Assembly: GCA_018806915.1 (NCBI GenBank)
Contig: JAGKQI010000096.1
Location: 558,001 to 622,000, forward strand
Length of the DNA stretch: 64,000 nt
Source of the DNA: Phytophthora colocasiae
Taxonomy: Eukaryota > Oomycota > Peronosporomycetes > Peronosporales > Peronosporaceae
Reading direction: 5' to 3'
How positions within the stretch are numbered: the first letter of the stretch is position 1; every line of letters starts with the position of its first letter. Below, piece by piece: positions 18,165-28,734 of the stretch. The translations under genes and the position numbers were made by a program. The notes below the pieces were generated by a model, which searched no databases, was not told the origin of the DNA, and worked only from the letters and a program-made list of their open reading frames with translations.

Positions 18165-21100
18165 ATGGACGACGAGGCGCGGAGATCGGACCAAGTGACT
18201 TCGATACGTACAGAGGGTCACTACGAGCCCCACAACTCCGCCTTCAAGACCCCAAAGAAGCATGTTGTTGTCGCAGCTAAACGTAAAATGGAACTGTTCG
18301 AGAACCAGACAGCAGCAATCCGTGCCAGACTCGAAGCCAGACGAGACTTGGTCTCTTCAGACCAAAATGTGTATCTCCCAGCAGTGAATTCGACCCCTGC
18401 AAATACTACAGTAGCAGTGAAAACTTTGGACTTTGCAGATCGTCTGAAGTTTCCATTATTACGACGAATTAGCCAAACCCGAGAGGCAAATGCGCCTCCA
18501 CAAGACCCTTTCCTAGAGGTGGAGAATGTGATTCATCGTACCATTGCACGAGAAATCTATGACCGAGAGGCTGGAGCTGTGGTGTCGAAAGAACACGATG
18601 TTGCATCAACGACGAAGGTGGCACAACAATTGGGGGAAGAAGCTCGAAAGCGGATGGTGACCTACACGCAGTATGAGAGTGGCTGGAAGTTCGAGGAACG
18701 CACATCAAGATATCAACAGGTTATGGAAATGAAGCAACAGGCTGAGAAGACTCAACAACAAGCAGATTTACAACGGGAAACAGCTCAACAAATGAAAGTA
18801 TTGCTGCGGGATCCGTATGAGGAGCTAAGATTTACGCCTGCATCCCGAATAGCCCTTACGCCGTTGTGTACGTCCGTACCGATTCTACTACTTCGGAAAA
18901 AGGAACACGAATGGATTTGGGTTCTCGCTTCTCCATCATCTAAGTTGTCGTTCACACCTCGAGAAGAAACGGTGGCAACTGTGATGGACAATGAAAGGGA
19001 GCTTTCGATGTATGTCGTTTACTATATCGCCTCGTCAGACGTGAATCGAAAGCGAGTGGAGACTGAAGAACAGTGGCAAGAAACTCTGAACAAGGATATC
19101 CCTCCGACTGATGGCTGGATTTGCTGTTCTGTACATGGTGTTCCTCCAGCTCCAGAATTGACACTTGGTAGATCTGGAATTCAGACTTGGATTGTTGCAG
19201 GAGCTGGCACAGGTCACTTGAATGACAAATTCGTAGCATGTGGCGTTCATGACCGTGTTCGTAGGTTCAAGTCACCCGCTGGAGTTGAACTCTTTCGGAA
19301 GTGTGTCCCTGTAACTTCTTCTTTCTCGCGCTCTTTGTACGGTGGTGGGACTGAGACTGCCGTGACTGAAGATCAATTCGGTGCAACGAGCGACAGCTCA
19401 AACGCAGGGATGAATCCAAGTGATGGTTTGTCAAGTGAAGTTGCTTCTACCGATAAGGATGAGCTTGATTTTCGATCAATGGAATGCATCGGTTCATGTT
19501 TGAGTATGAACGAGGCTGCTGAAAGGAACCGGCGAATGTTAGCAAGTCGAAACGCAAGGGAAGTATTTGGTGGCTCGGTGATAGATGGTCATAACGTGAT
19601 GAATCAGGAGTCTCGCGAAGTACTTAATGTTGCTGAGTCTCGATCAGAAGTGAATTCTCCTCTGTGTCGAGAATGGGTGATGTTTGCACGATGTTCAAAG
19701 CGGAGAGTGGATACATCGACTGGTGGAGCTAATGAACCTCCGATGAAAGGACTTGGACTTGGTTGCTTAAAGCGACATTACTACATTTCGTTTGAGGAGA
19801 AACAACAAATGACCGTGTGGGTTCAAACAAAAGAATCGTGGCTAGAGAAGAATGTGCTAACGGTGATCATCGAGCGGGAGGCCCACATAGAGCGCGCGTA
19901 TCACTTGAGTCGGAAATGTATGACGAACTTCCAACAGAATTTGCGAGCAGAGATGGAGAGATCAAAAATGAAGTTGCTGTTGGAATTGAATCGTATTAGG
20001 TTCTTGACTGTAAAAGTCTTTGAAACCATTGATCAGTGGCGACAGCACGCTCGCAAGATTGGGTTTTCACGCTACGAAAACCAATCCAATCCGAGAAAAG
20101 AAGCCAAGAAAGTTGATACCTCGTCGAGAGAAACACCAGATCGACCCGAAACTGAGGCTCCATTGCTGGGATGGTCGGTATCTATAACGTTGGACACGGG
20201 GAAACAACTTTACAAAGGATCCACATCCTTCGTGTCGAAAATCAAGCGCTTTCGCCGCAGCGAAGATATAACTGGTAAACGAGAGCAGCATATCGTGTAT
20301 CTGGGCTACTACGAGACCCAAGAGGAAGCCGAGCGTGCTTACGATGAACACGCTGCAGATGAAGCGCATCGATTAAATACTACCGTGGAGCACTTGCCCA
20401 GGCGACGAAATGTTTTTCGGTCTTGTGGGAAACACTTTGCTGTTGAAAGCGAAAAAGAAGGCCCTAGTTTCTGTATCGAGTGCAAAACGAAGCAATTAGC
20501 GTCTCTTTCGTCAGCTGCAGATGACTGGGTGCCTCCGTTCTTCTACGGTACTGGCGTGAACTACATCATGAAAATGGCGAATGATTTAGACTTCCTGGAT
20601 GACGTACTGCCTCTCAAGTCAGCGTTAAATAGTGGTCGTGGTGCCGATGAGGAAGCATTTCCTATGCGTGGGAATGTATTTCTTTTGCCAAAGACACCTG
20701 CTCAGGACCCAGACCTTGTTGTTTTCACAACATTTCCAACTCCCACAGCCCCGCGACTCGGTGAACATTCAGATTCTCACGACATGGGCGATGTTGATGA
20801 TGATGCTTTGGACCGAGAGAGAATATTCAAAGCTCAGCAGATTTTCCTCCAAGAGCTACAAATCTACAAGCCTGAGTTACTCTCCGGTATTTGTCAGCCT
20901 CCTGCCAAAGAGGAAGCAGTGACAAAGTCTAGTTTACAGTCTTCTGTCATACCTTATCGGCTAGTAGAAGCGCTTTACTGGGATCATTGTGCAGCACTGA
21001 AGATTCAACAGGAGCGACCACCTCTTGCACTGCGACAGCCCAATATTTGGTGTCGACCGGATGCTGGAGAATGGGCCAGTTTAATTGTCCGAGGAACGCA

Positions 21101-24100
21101 TCAACTTCATTTTCTGTTCGAAGAGAAGTTAGAAAAGGCTGGAAAAGAAATGGTTCAACGCCGCGCACAGGTTCTGTCAGCACTACGTCAGCTGAACAAG
21201 GTCCCGTTATACTTTATCCCTTCCCGTACAAGTTTTACCGAACTCATTGGAGCCGGCCAACAGGTTCGCGGAGATGTCGTTCAGTTAGAAGTGAACATTG
21301 CCATCAAACGATTACAGCGATACGATTCGTGGTGCGCCATGTCACTGGTGGTGCAACGCTGGTTTCGAGGCGTTCTTGGGAGATGCAGGGCACGTGCCAC
21401 TCGCAAAGCCCTTCGTTTTACCTATAAACTTCGCTTGCTGTATTCAAAACAAGTCGCAATTGTTGCGAAAACTTTCTATGAGGCTCAAGTGCAGCCGGCA
21501 GCCGTACGTCGAGCTTACAAGGCTATTTGTACTCCAGCTTATACTCGTGCAGTTACGATGGATGGAGAATTCCTGATTGTGATGTTCCACTCACTTCGAC
21601 ATTACCAGATTCATCACCAAGCCTTTCCAGCATCCAAGCAACGCATATTACCATCTTCGTGCTGTGTAAACTGCGCTAGACGATTTCACGTTAAAGCGAA
21701 TTATCAGTCTGGCTCTAACAAACTCATGGTTTATCATGGGGTTTGTACTTGCTCATTGAACGGTGGAAGTACTTCAAACCGTGAGCAGAGCACTGAAAGT
21801 TGGTTAATTCGTGCGTACAGCCCATCTCATAACGTGGTATACCGACTTCGCCTGGAAACACCGCAGCTACAGCAGCTACTTTCATCGCAGACGCAGTCAA
21901 CAGCTCTTAGATACTGTCCTCTTATCCTCGAAATGGAATCAAAGCGACTGGAAGCTGCAGTGGCATCACGATATGCGACTTTTTGCTTTGAGAACAGTGA
22001 GCAGGCAGCCAAGAATCTTACGAACTGGAGACGAATGAACAGTGAATCGACTCAGATACGAAAGTCTCTTTTAGTAGAGCTGGAGAGAAGCTTGGCGCTG
22101 CTGGATACTACGAAACATGCTCACTTTGTTTCCGTGGGAAATGCCAAAAAAGCGCTCGACTTCGCGTCACGTCCATTTTCAGAAGCTCAGGCTTGGGATC
22201 CACTGGAAAATGCAAATGACTGGAGAATTATCGTGGAGAAACGTCAGCTGACGAAGCGCTTGGAAGAAACTCATCAGGAGGTTGAGCGACTTCGTGTTGC
22301 TTATTTTCAAGCTACATATAATGAGCATTACGCTCGAGCTGGAGCTTTAAGGGCACAAGATGAGTCCGACCGTTATTGGCTACCGTTGGTCCAAAGACAG
22401 TCTCAATCAATGGAGGAAGCGATTTTACAAGAAACAAGAACCAAAGCAAGGATGGAGAACGTCATGGAGCAGTTGTGTGGCCGTTTCTTGGCTCTGCGCG
22501 ATGGTTATCTGGTCCCAACACGCCGCAATCTAGTGATACAGAGTCCCATGTGGCATGATATGGCTCCTTTCCGAATTGATGTCCCTGGACTTCGTCGTAG
22601 ACTCCACTGTTTGCGAAGACGAACGTTGGTTTTATCGAACCTCGCACCGCAGAAAACAAAAACGCGCCGCATGATAGTCAATGTCAGCAGGTTGTCTCTT
22701 TCACGAGGTAACCGAGCGTCACAAGATCTTTGGGTTACCGCGTACGATCCCGTTGACTGCTCTGTGCACAATATTTTTTTGGAGTGGGAACTTGTCGAGC
22801 TTTTGATCGGCTCCAGTGGACGAAAACTCTGGCGAGACCCCAGTCAATCCAAGCGCAATGTCTGGAGGTCGATAGCTGATACACTTCTTTCTCTGACGAT
22901 GCTGGATCGTTTCACTGGGGAGTTTACTTTGGAGAAGCTTCAATTCTATCATACACTTCGCCGTCTTTCACCTCAATTCCTCACTAGCCGCGTGATGCGA
23001 GACCTTCAAGCGGGTCGCAAGTGTGGGCAAGGCGATGAAGTGCTGCGTCAAGCAGTTTCTGTAGACGGGAGGCTTTGTACCGTGGTTGTGTATGAGAACT
23101 GGGGAGATTTGACTTTCGCTATTTATCACGCAGCAAGCGGAGAATTTTATCGTTTGTCCTTGCCTCTTCGTGAAGTATTTGACCTGCTGGAAAGTAAACC
23201 TCTGGTTCTTCGTCTTTGGGTTAGCTGCGTCAAGTCAAACTCCTACAACCCGACACTTTTGGTTCGTCTCATCAAGCATGTGCGGTTTTACCAACGTGAA
23301 GATGGATCCGAAGATGTGCGAATAGAACACGAACTTCCGGCTCAAACACATTCAAAGCGTTTCCAGACAGTTCTACGCATTCAAAAGCGGAAACTTCTCG
23401 TAAGAATAACCGAAGACACTGCTGGAGACTTTCAAGTTTATGGGTACGATGTGGGAACTGATTTCAGCTACAAGCTGCTGCTTGAGCGTGAAGTTCTACA
23501 TCGGCTTCTCAAATCAAGTTATTCACCCACTGTTCAGATGCCAAGCCCACAGAGCAATCTACCTCCTTCTTCTCTGCTACTTCGCTGCAATAGAAAAATG
23601 TTGTACCAGTGGATTTGTGGGCGTCTACGATTCCAGAGTATGATGGAACATCCTAATCTGACTACATCTGGAGCTTCACCATTGCTGTTTGGTCTTCATG
23701 TACGAGAAAGCTTCCGAATACTCAATAGGTGGGTTACTACTAGCCCTCGAAATCCGATTCAAATGGTGTCAGAGGCTGAAATCACTCGAAAAGTTTCAGT
23801 CGTTGATGCTGCTGCTTTTTCATGTCTGCTGTTCGATCAGCTTTCTCTGGTTTCTCACCCAAATCCTCCCTTTGGTCTCGAAAAGGGGTTTGTGGGGTCA
23901 TTGGATTGGACTGATGCCAGTGCGCGGCAATCCTTGCCGCATGAATCGTGGCAGAAGCTGCTGCCATGTATGAGAATGGATTTCTTTGTGAAAACCCACT
24001 CGCTGTTTGCGCGAGTACGGGGGGAGCTGGAAGCGGAAACGATAGAACGTAAGAAGCGAGAGACGTGGGTGGGAATGGAACAAGAAGATTACAATGCTTT

Positions 24101-26606
24101 GTGCAGTGATATTGCAGCGTTGATGAAGTCAGCAAAGGAGTACGTATTCGAAACGTTGCAGAGCCTCGCTAAACTACACACTATTGCATTAAAAAGGATA
24201 GGGCAATGGCACCAGATTCATTCGGAATTGCGAGGGCGTGTAAAGACCTCAGAGCTGGGAATCGAGAGCGGCAAAATCATGATAAAAACCGTGGATGCAG
24301 CACAGATGCTGCAAGAAGATAACATCGGGATGATTTTGGATTTTACACGCGTGTGGTTGCCGACGGCGTCGATGGAGCTGCACGAATTTATCTCAGTGGC
24401 CGTTCCAGTGAATTCATGCCGTCCCACTATTACTGCAACTAGTTTGGTTCACGAATTGGTGAAGAAATTTGAGAGTGAGCTAAAGCCGATGCTTAGCACA
24501 CTGGAGTTGATCTTTGAGACGGTTAAGCGCGAAGAAGATAGTCTGGAAGAGCTACGGACGTTCAAAGGCAAAGTACTGCAATTTGACAAATTCCTTGCTC
24601 GTCGGTTAGCTACTTTTACTCTCTTTGACGAACATGAAGCTGATACGAGCACACGAGGGGATAAAGAATCTGTGCTTCAAGCAGATACAGAAGCCTTAAG
24701 GACGACACAAGTTGAATCAACACCAACCAGCACTGCCAATGTGGGCTTATTCATCCCGAGCAAATATAACGACTCGATAGAGGAAGTATTTCTCGCTGAT
24801 GTGCCTACATCGGAGCCGATGTCATTTGTGGTGCACGCTCAGACAATGGTAAACATCTCACGCTCATTTTTCAAGAAAAAACAGCAAGTTTCTGGCTCTC
24901 GGTTTGGGTCCAATAGTTGTGGAGATTTAATCTGTCTACGAGTTCCTAATGGTACTCTGGTTTGCCAAACTACTGGACAATACGCTTACACGCGAACTCA
25001 GCTTGCACAGTTCAATACGCGTGCTGCTGCTCTCACCGGAAGCAAATTTGTTTACGGACCTGCTTTATTTTGGCCCTTACGTGGTGATTGCCAGCGTCTT
25101 CTTAATTGTGCTGACATGCACAGAATTTTAGCGACAGCCTACAAGGGCTCGGAGCTGGAAGAAGCTCCTCTACAGTACTCAACTCTACAACGCTCAGCTA
25201 AATATCTGCCGTGGAAGCAGTTCGCCATTGAGCGGCTACGTATCTCCCAAGCAGTCAAGCGAAGTCGATCCCATGAAGGTATGTGCCTGGAATTGCTTGA
25301 GGAAGATTTAGATGAGGTAGAGAAGCAAAATCGCACTATTACCACCTTTTCAGTTGAATTCAGGCAACTGGAAATCTCTTTTGGAAAGTGTTGCGGTCAC
25401 GAGTTTCTAAGAACCACGAACAGCGTCAAGTGTTTGAAGAAAAGCTTTGCGTTGCATCCAAGTTCATGCCAAGACGATAGTATCATTGACTGGAAGCTCT
25501 CAATCTGCAACCCTCAAATACTGCGAGGTGTAATGGACATTTACGATTCTGACAGACGTGCTATTGAGATTCCAATCATTGATTGTGGGGCCAAGGAGGG
25601 CTTTACGATGGAAAGAATTCAATTGGAGCTCGATAATGTCGATAATCCCCGTCGACTTATTTTTTCGTATCGTGAACCGAACACACAGCGCAGATATTTT
25701 GTCGATTGTGACTACTATTGCCTGCAAAATCTACTACTTCAACGCCAACGAGTGGAGAATCCAAACGTTCAGTTACCAGTTTCATTGCTGGATGAGAGGG
25801 AATGCAGACACCGAGCAACGATTCTAAGTGTTCATGGCTGGAAACAACTTGCTGCTCATGCTTCCAAGTTTCTAGCATTTCGAAAGAAAAACGGTGTTTT
25901 CTCCTTATGCTTGGAAATGGACGTGCCAAAAGCTGACGAAGCACAGCTAATAGAAGTTGAGGCATCTAGATCAATTGAAGGGAGCAGTACTCCACCTGAT
26001 GGACGTTTGGCGTCGATCCCGAAGGTGGAAGCAAAACATAGCATCCAGGCAATGGCTTATCCAGTACAACAGAGATGTCGAGCTGAAATCTTGGAGGAGC
26101 GCAAAGTGATTCAGAGTTCAATGTTACATCATTTCCAAAAGCATCAAGCTGCCGTTCGAGGTGCCGCTTCTGGCAGAATATTAGCTACAACAACTGACAC
26201 AGCTTTTGTAGCTGCTTCCGAGTGGATGCAAATGATTCAAGAGGATTGGCGTTCACAGGAGCTTCGGGGAATGTTAGTACTGGAGGCAAGCGTTCTAAGT
26301 AAACTGGAAAAGGTCTATACACCAGCAACAAAGCGTGCTCAAAACTATCTGAAGTCGTCAGTCAAAGATGACGATGTAGGCGGACTGGAGCTGCAATTGA
26401 ATGAAATAGCAAAAGCGATGACAGACACCGCGATGCACTCAAATGCAGTAGAAATCCTCCAAGGGATTCGAATGAAACGATGGCGGCGTCGAGGCAAAGA
26501 CGCTACTCCAACTGCAAAACGAGCGGAGGCTTATATAGCAGATGTGTCAGAATGGTGGCGCTGCTGCTTAATGACCATGCAGCTTGAGAAATCAGAATTT
26601 AAATGA
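18165..26606 (+). CDS. Giant intronless protein with AP2-like segment, CCCH-like cluster and IQ motif
   Basis: 2813 residues in one uninterrupted frame; not a family I recognise as a whole. Seen: a basic, helical N-terminus; a C-x8-C ... GCLKRHYY cluster at about residues 500-535 that could be a degenerate CCCH finger; and a segment at about 670-735 with YLGYYETQEEAERAYDEHA, the hallmark strand-turn-helix of AP2/ERF DNA-binding domains. An IQ-like helix follows at about 1062-1085 (QRWFRGVLGRCRARATRKA), then repeated coiled-coil stretches (about 1290-1380 and 1960-2010), with CxxC pairs near 1165. Strong codon maintenance over 8.4 kb argues for selection. A structural or cytoskeletal role is as likely as a nuclear one. 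The start is the first ATG and is followed by a plausible charged N-terminus. Confidence 0.85.
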   Translation: MDDEARRSDQVTSIRTEGHYEPHNSAFKTPKKHVVVAAKRKMELFENQTAAIRARLEARRDLVSSDQNVYLPAVNSTPANTTVAVKTLDFADRLKFPLLRRISQTREANAPPQDPFLEVENVIHRTIAREIYDREAGAVVSKEHDVASTTKVAQQLGEEARKRMVTYTQYESGWKFEERTSRYQQVMEMKQQAEKTQQQADLQRETAQQMKVLLRDPYEELRFTPASRIALTPLCTSVPILLLRKKEHEWIWVLASPSSKLSFTPREETVATVMDNERELSMYVVYYIASSDVNRKRVETEEQWQETLNKDIPPTDGWICCSVHGVPPAPELTLGRSGIQTWIVAGAGTGHLNDKFVACGVHDRVRRFKSPAGVELFRKCVPVTSSFSRSLYGGGTETAVTEDQFGATSDSSNAGMNPSDGLSSEVASTDKDELDFRSMECIGSCLSMNEAAERNRRMLASRNAREVFGGSVIDGHNVMNQESREVLNVAESRSEVNSPLCREWVMFARCSKRRVDTSTGGANEPPMKGLGLGCLKRHYYISFEEKQQMTVWVQTKESWLEKNVLTVIIEREAHIERAYHLSRKCMTNFQQNLRAEMERSKMKLLLELNRIRFLTVKVFETIDQWRQHARKIGFSRYENQSNPRKEAKKVDTSSRETPDRPETEAPLLGWSVSITLDTGKQLYKGSTSFVSKIKRFRRSEDITGKREQHIVYLGYYETQEEAERAYDEHAADEAHRLNTTVEHLPRRRNVFRSCGKHFAVESEKEGPSFCIECKTKQLASLSSAADDWVPPFFYGTGVNYIMKMANDLDFLDDVLPLKSALNSGRGADEEAFPMRGNVFLLPKTPAQDPDLVVFTTFPTPTAPRLGEHSDSHDMGDVDDDALDRERIFKAQQIFLQELQIYKPELLSGICQPPAKEEAVTKSSLQSSVIPYRLVEALYWDHCAALKIQQERPPLALRQPNIWCRPDAGEWASLIVRGTHQLHFLFEEKLEKAGKEMVQRRAQVLSALRQLNKVPLYFIPSRTSFTELIGAGQQVRGDVVQLEVNIAIKRLQRYDSWCAMSLVVQRWFRGVLGRCRARATRKALRFTYKLRLLYSKQVAIVAKTFYEAQVQPAAVRRAYKAICTPAYTRAVTMDGEFLIVMFHSLRHYQIHHQAFPASKQRILPSSCCVNCARRFHVKANYQSGSNKLMVYHGVCTCSLNGGSTSNREQSTESWLIRAYSPSHNVVYRLRLETPQLQQLLSSQTQSTALRYCPLILEMESKRLEAAVASRYATFCFENSEQAAKNLTNWRRMNSESTQIRKSLLVELERSLALLDTTKHAHFVSVGNAKKALDFASRPFSEAQAWDPLENANDWRIIVEKRQLTKRLEETHQEVERLRVAYFQATYNEHYARAGALRAQDESDRYWLPLVQRQSQSMEEAILQETRTKARMENVMEQLCGRFLALRDGYLVPTRRNLVIQSPMWHDMAPFRIDVPGLRRRLHCLRRRTLVLSNLAPQKTKTRRMIVNVSRLSLSRGNRASQDLWVTAYDPVDCSVHNIFLEWELVELLIGSSGRKLWRDPSQSKRNVWRSIADTLLSLTMLDRFTGEFTLEKLQFYHTLRRLSPQFLTSRVMRDLQAGRKCGQGDEVLRQAVSVDGRLCTVVVYENWGDLTFAIYHAASGEFYRLSLPLREVFDLLESKPLVLRLWVSCVKSNSYNPTLLVRLIKHVRFYQREDGSEDVRIEHELPAQTHSKRFQTVLRIQKRKLLVRITEDTAGDFQVYGYDVGTDFSYKLLLEREVLHRLLKSSYSPTVQMPSPQSNLPPSSLLLRCNRKMLYQWICGRLRFQSMMEHPNLTTSGASPLLFGLHVRESFRILNRWVTTSPRNPIQMVSEAEITRKVSVVDAAAFSCLLFDQLSLVSHPNPPFGLEKGFVGSLDWTDASARQSLPHESWQKLLPCMRMDFFVKTHSLFARVRGELEAETIERKKRETWVGMEQEDYNALCSDIAALMKSAKEYVFETLQSLAKLHTIALKRIGQWHQIHSELRGRVKTSELGIESGKIMIKTVDAAQMLQEDNIGMILDFTRVWLPTASMELHEFISVAVPVNSCRPTITATSLVHELVKKFESELKPMLSTLELIFETVKREEDSLEELRTFKGKVLQFDKFLARRLATFTLFDEHEADTSTRGDKESVLQADTEALRTTQVESTPTSTANVGLFIPSKYNDSIEEVFLADVPTSEPMSFVVHAQTMVNISRSFFKKKQQVSGSRFGSNSCGDLICLRVPNGTLVCQTTGQYAYTRTQLAQFNTRAAALTGSKFVYGPALFWPLRGDCQRLLNCADMHRILATAYKGSELEEAPLQYSTLQRSAKYLPWKQFAIERLRISQAVKRSRSHEGMCLELLEEDLDEVEKQNRTITTFSVEFRQLEISFGKCCGHEFLRTTNSVKCLKKSFALHPSSCQDDSIIDWKLSICNPQILRGVMDIYDSDRRAIEIPIIDCGAKEGFTMERIQLELDNVDNPRRLIFSYREPNTQRRYFVDCDYYCLQNLLLQRQRVENPNVQLPVSLLDERECRHRATILSVHGWKQLAAHASKFLAFRKKNGVFSLCLEMDVPKADEAQLIEVEASRSIEGSSTPPDGRLASIPKVEAKHSIQAMAYPVQQRCRAEILEERKVIQSSMLHHFQKHQAAVRGAASGRILATTTDTAFVAASEWMQMIQEDWRSQELRGMLVLEASVLSKLEKVYTPATKRAQNYLKSSVKDDDVGGLELQLNEIAKAMTDTAMHSNAVEILQGIRMKRWRRRGKDATPTAKRAEAYIADVSEWWRCCLMTMQLEKSEFK

Positions 26607-26645
26607 TAGAAGTATTTACTTCGAAGTAATGACAAGTGAACATTG

Positions 26646-28199
26646 TCAGTAGTCCGGTGGAGCAGGGTTGCTACTGTTCTCTCGACGCCATGGTCGTTTC
26701 TTGAAAACAATATCCTCCATAAAGTCGCGGCAAGTAATTTGCTCCGACGCGGGAGCTTTCGGATTTAAACAGGCACCAGGCTTCGCCCGGAGGAAGTAAG
26801 GCATGGACATTCGTCGCTCAGCTTCTGCTTCGACACATATGGGCGGGACACGATGTAGAGGGGCCGATATGACGCCGTGTGTAAGCAAACCTAGCGTTTC
26901 CCCCGCAAATACCGAGAAGTGAATTGTTGAGGCAGTTTCCTCCACATCTGACCAAGTCATGCGTTCCAGATTCCACATCTGTAGCCCTGGTACAGTTGCC
27001 AAAGGTGATACTGTAACTAAGCCGAGATCAGCGTGCACGCCACAAGAATTGTCGTTCGGATCCACTTCTGCTCGTATTTTCCCGGTTGCAGCTTTGTTAC
27101 GGTAATTGTAGATACGTAAAACTGATGAACCATACTGATAGCTTTTGTCTCGCGGCCCACAAAAACTTTCGGGCGGACGGACTCGGTCATCCAGCAATTC
27201 TTCAAATATCCAGCTCTCGTCAATATTGAGAACTTCGCACACCGCACGCATGCAGTCTCGTGAAATATCATCCAACAATTCCAATAGCGTTAGCATTTCG
27301 TTTGCAAATTCCTTGTTTTCATCGCTGTCCTGAAAGTAAGCAGGAGGCCAAGGTGTTCCACTCGCGGCAATTGGCAAGCGTAGTTGCATGTATTCTCGAT
27401 TGCGGTCTGCACTAAACCCCACTCGCCTCCCTCGTGATACCACAGGGTGTGAAGTATAAAAACTGTCACTTGGATTTTCATCTCCACCACCTTCATTTTC
27501 TGCAACCTTGCGGACATCCACGAAGTCGACCCATCTCTTCTCCTTCGACAGCTCTAATTGACCCGTTAACCACTTCCTCACCCTTTTAAACGCTTTTTGC
27601 GGGATTTTAGCCTGTTGTGGCGTCACTTCTAGTCTCGCGAAGCCAAAACCTTGCAAGTTGTGTACAAATCTCCGACGAGCCAAAGTTCGAGCAATGGAAT
27701 TCTTCTTTTCCGCTAACGTAGCCGCATTTACTGCGAAGAACGGCGACTCGTATGCGTTCCCTATGGGTAAAGGTTGCTTTAGAAGCCCCATGTGTCGAAC
27801 AACCAAGACGTAAGTCAACACTGGAACTCGAGCTTCTTCCGTGTGCGCATACAATCTGGCTGCCACGATGTTGATCATAACGAGGGGATACGCAGGACTG
27901 TAGAGCTCATCTGCCGGTATAACAGCAAAAACACTGGAGCCTTCAGGTAGTTGCAGCTTCTCCCGGAGCTCCAGCTCTAAGTCCATGAGCGCTGTCCCCT
28001 GTGTACCTGGTAGTGGACGCTCGTACACCAGCGGCAGTTGGATCTCCTGCGTGAACTCTTGACACTCATAGTAGAATGTGCACACGAGTGGAGGTCGACC
28101 AGTTAGGACGTCTAGGATACCATTCTTACTGGTGCTTGGGGTTGACGGTGGAGGCGTTGGGGCCCTGGCGGCGGAGCTCTTGGATGGCGATTGACCCAT
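26646..28199 (-). CDS. 2-oxoglutarate/Fe(II) dioxygenase-like protein (IPNS family), putative N-myristoylated
   Basis: 517 residues from ATG 28199. The upstream in-frame ATG at 28241 would add 14 residues and hide an excellent myristoylation signal, MGQSPSKSS, so 28199 is preferred. The C-terminal half carries the isopenicillin-N-synthase-like jelly-roll: the iron ligands H389-x-D391 in CGVHADLGLVTVSP, the distal H449 in LHRVPP, and R463-x-S465 (RMS) as the 2-oxoglutarate anchor. The N-terminal half has a distinct conserved-looking beta-rich region with a conserved TFYYECQEF start that I do not recognise. It would act on a small substrate at a membrane surface if myristoylation is used; the substrate is unknown. 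It is divergent from the C2-PH gene with 535 bp between starts. Confidence 0.8.
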   Translation of the reverse strand: MGQSPSKSSAARAPTPPPSTPSTSKNGILDVLTGRPPLVCTFYYECQEFTQEIQLPLVYERPLPGTQGTALMDLELELREKLQLPEGSSVFAVIPADELYSPAYPLVMINIVAARLYAHTEEARVPVLTYVLVVRHMGLLKQPLPIGNAYESPFFAVNAATLAEKKNSIARTLARRRFVHNLQGFGFARLEVTPQQAKIPQKAFKRVRKWLTGQLELSKEKRWVDFVDVRKVAENEGGGDENPSDSFYTSHPVVSRGRRVGFSADRNREYMQLRLPIAASGTPWPPAYFQDSDENKEFANEMLTLLELLDDISRDCMRAVCEVLNIDESWIFEELLDDRVRPPESFCGPRDKSYQYGSSVLRIYNYRNKAATGKIRAEVDPNDNSCGVHADLGLVTVSPLATVPGLQMWNLERMTWSDVEETASTIHFSVFAGETLGLLTHGVISAPLHRVPPICVEAEAERRMSMPYFLRAKPGACLNPKAPASEQITCRDFMEDIVFKKRPWRRENSSNPAPPDY

Positions 28200-28734
28200 T
28201 TTGCATGATCTTCCAAGCGTATAGTACATATATACATACATTACATAAGCGCTACTTCATGCGGCAAACTGGCAGCGCTGACAAGATGACAACGTTAAAT
28301 GGCTCGCGCGACGCGGCAGTCCCTATTGCATACATGTACATGTCGTATTAATGGATCCCCTTGGACGAAGTAGAGGGGGCTAAAACTCTCCTACAAGTTA
28401 CAATTTGCCTCTTCAAGTCCCTTGAGGCAGTCGTCTCCTCGTTTTGTAGAGGTTTCGTGTATTGTTGCATGCAGCTCCGTCCTATAGCAACCTTCTCCAT
28501 CGATCCTTCCGAGTCTGTTGCGCTGTAGTCTTTCGCTCTAGATGTATGAGGACCGAACAGTTCTGAAAGGCGCAACCTCCTTTCATATCAGACGGCTACT
28601 GCCTCGAAAGCTGAGTTTTATGTTCTCTTTCCTCTTCCATACAAAAAACAAGATGTTTTCACCAGGCATAAGCGTAAATTGAGCGTCCTCACCATATTCC
28701 GATTCCTCTGCAGCTTCGAAGTGCTCCTCGTTCC
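28200..28734. other. Divergent intergenic region
   Basis: 535 bp between the IPNS-like gene (minus) and the C2-PH gene (plus). No frame supported. It presumably holds two promoters; no clear oomycete initiator match was found. Confidence 0.5.
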
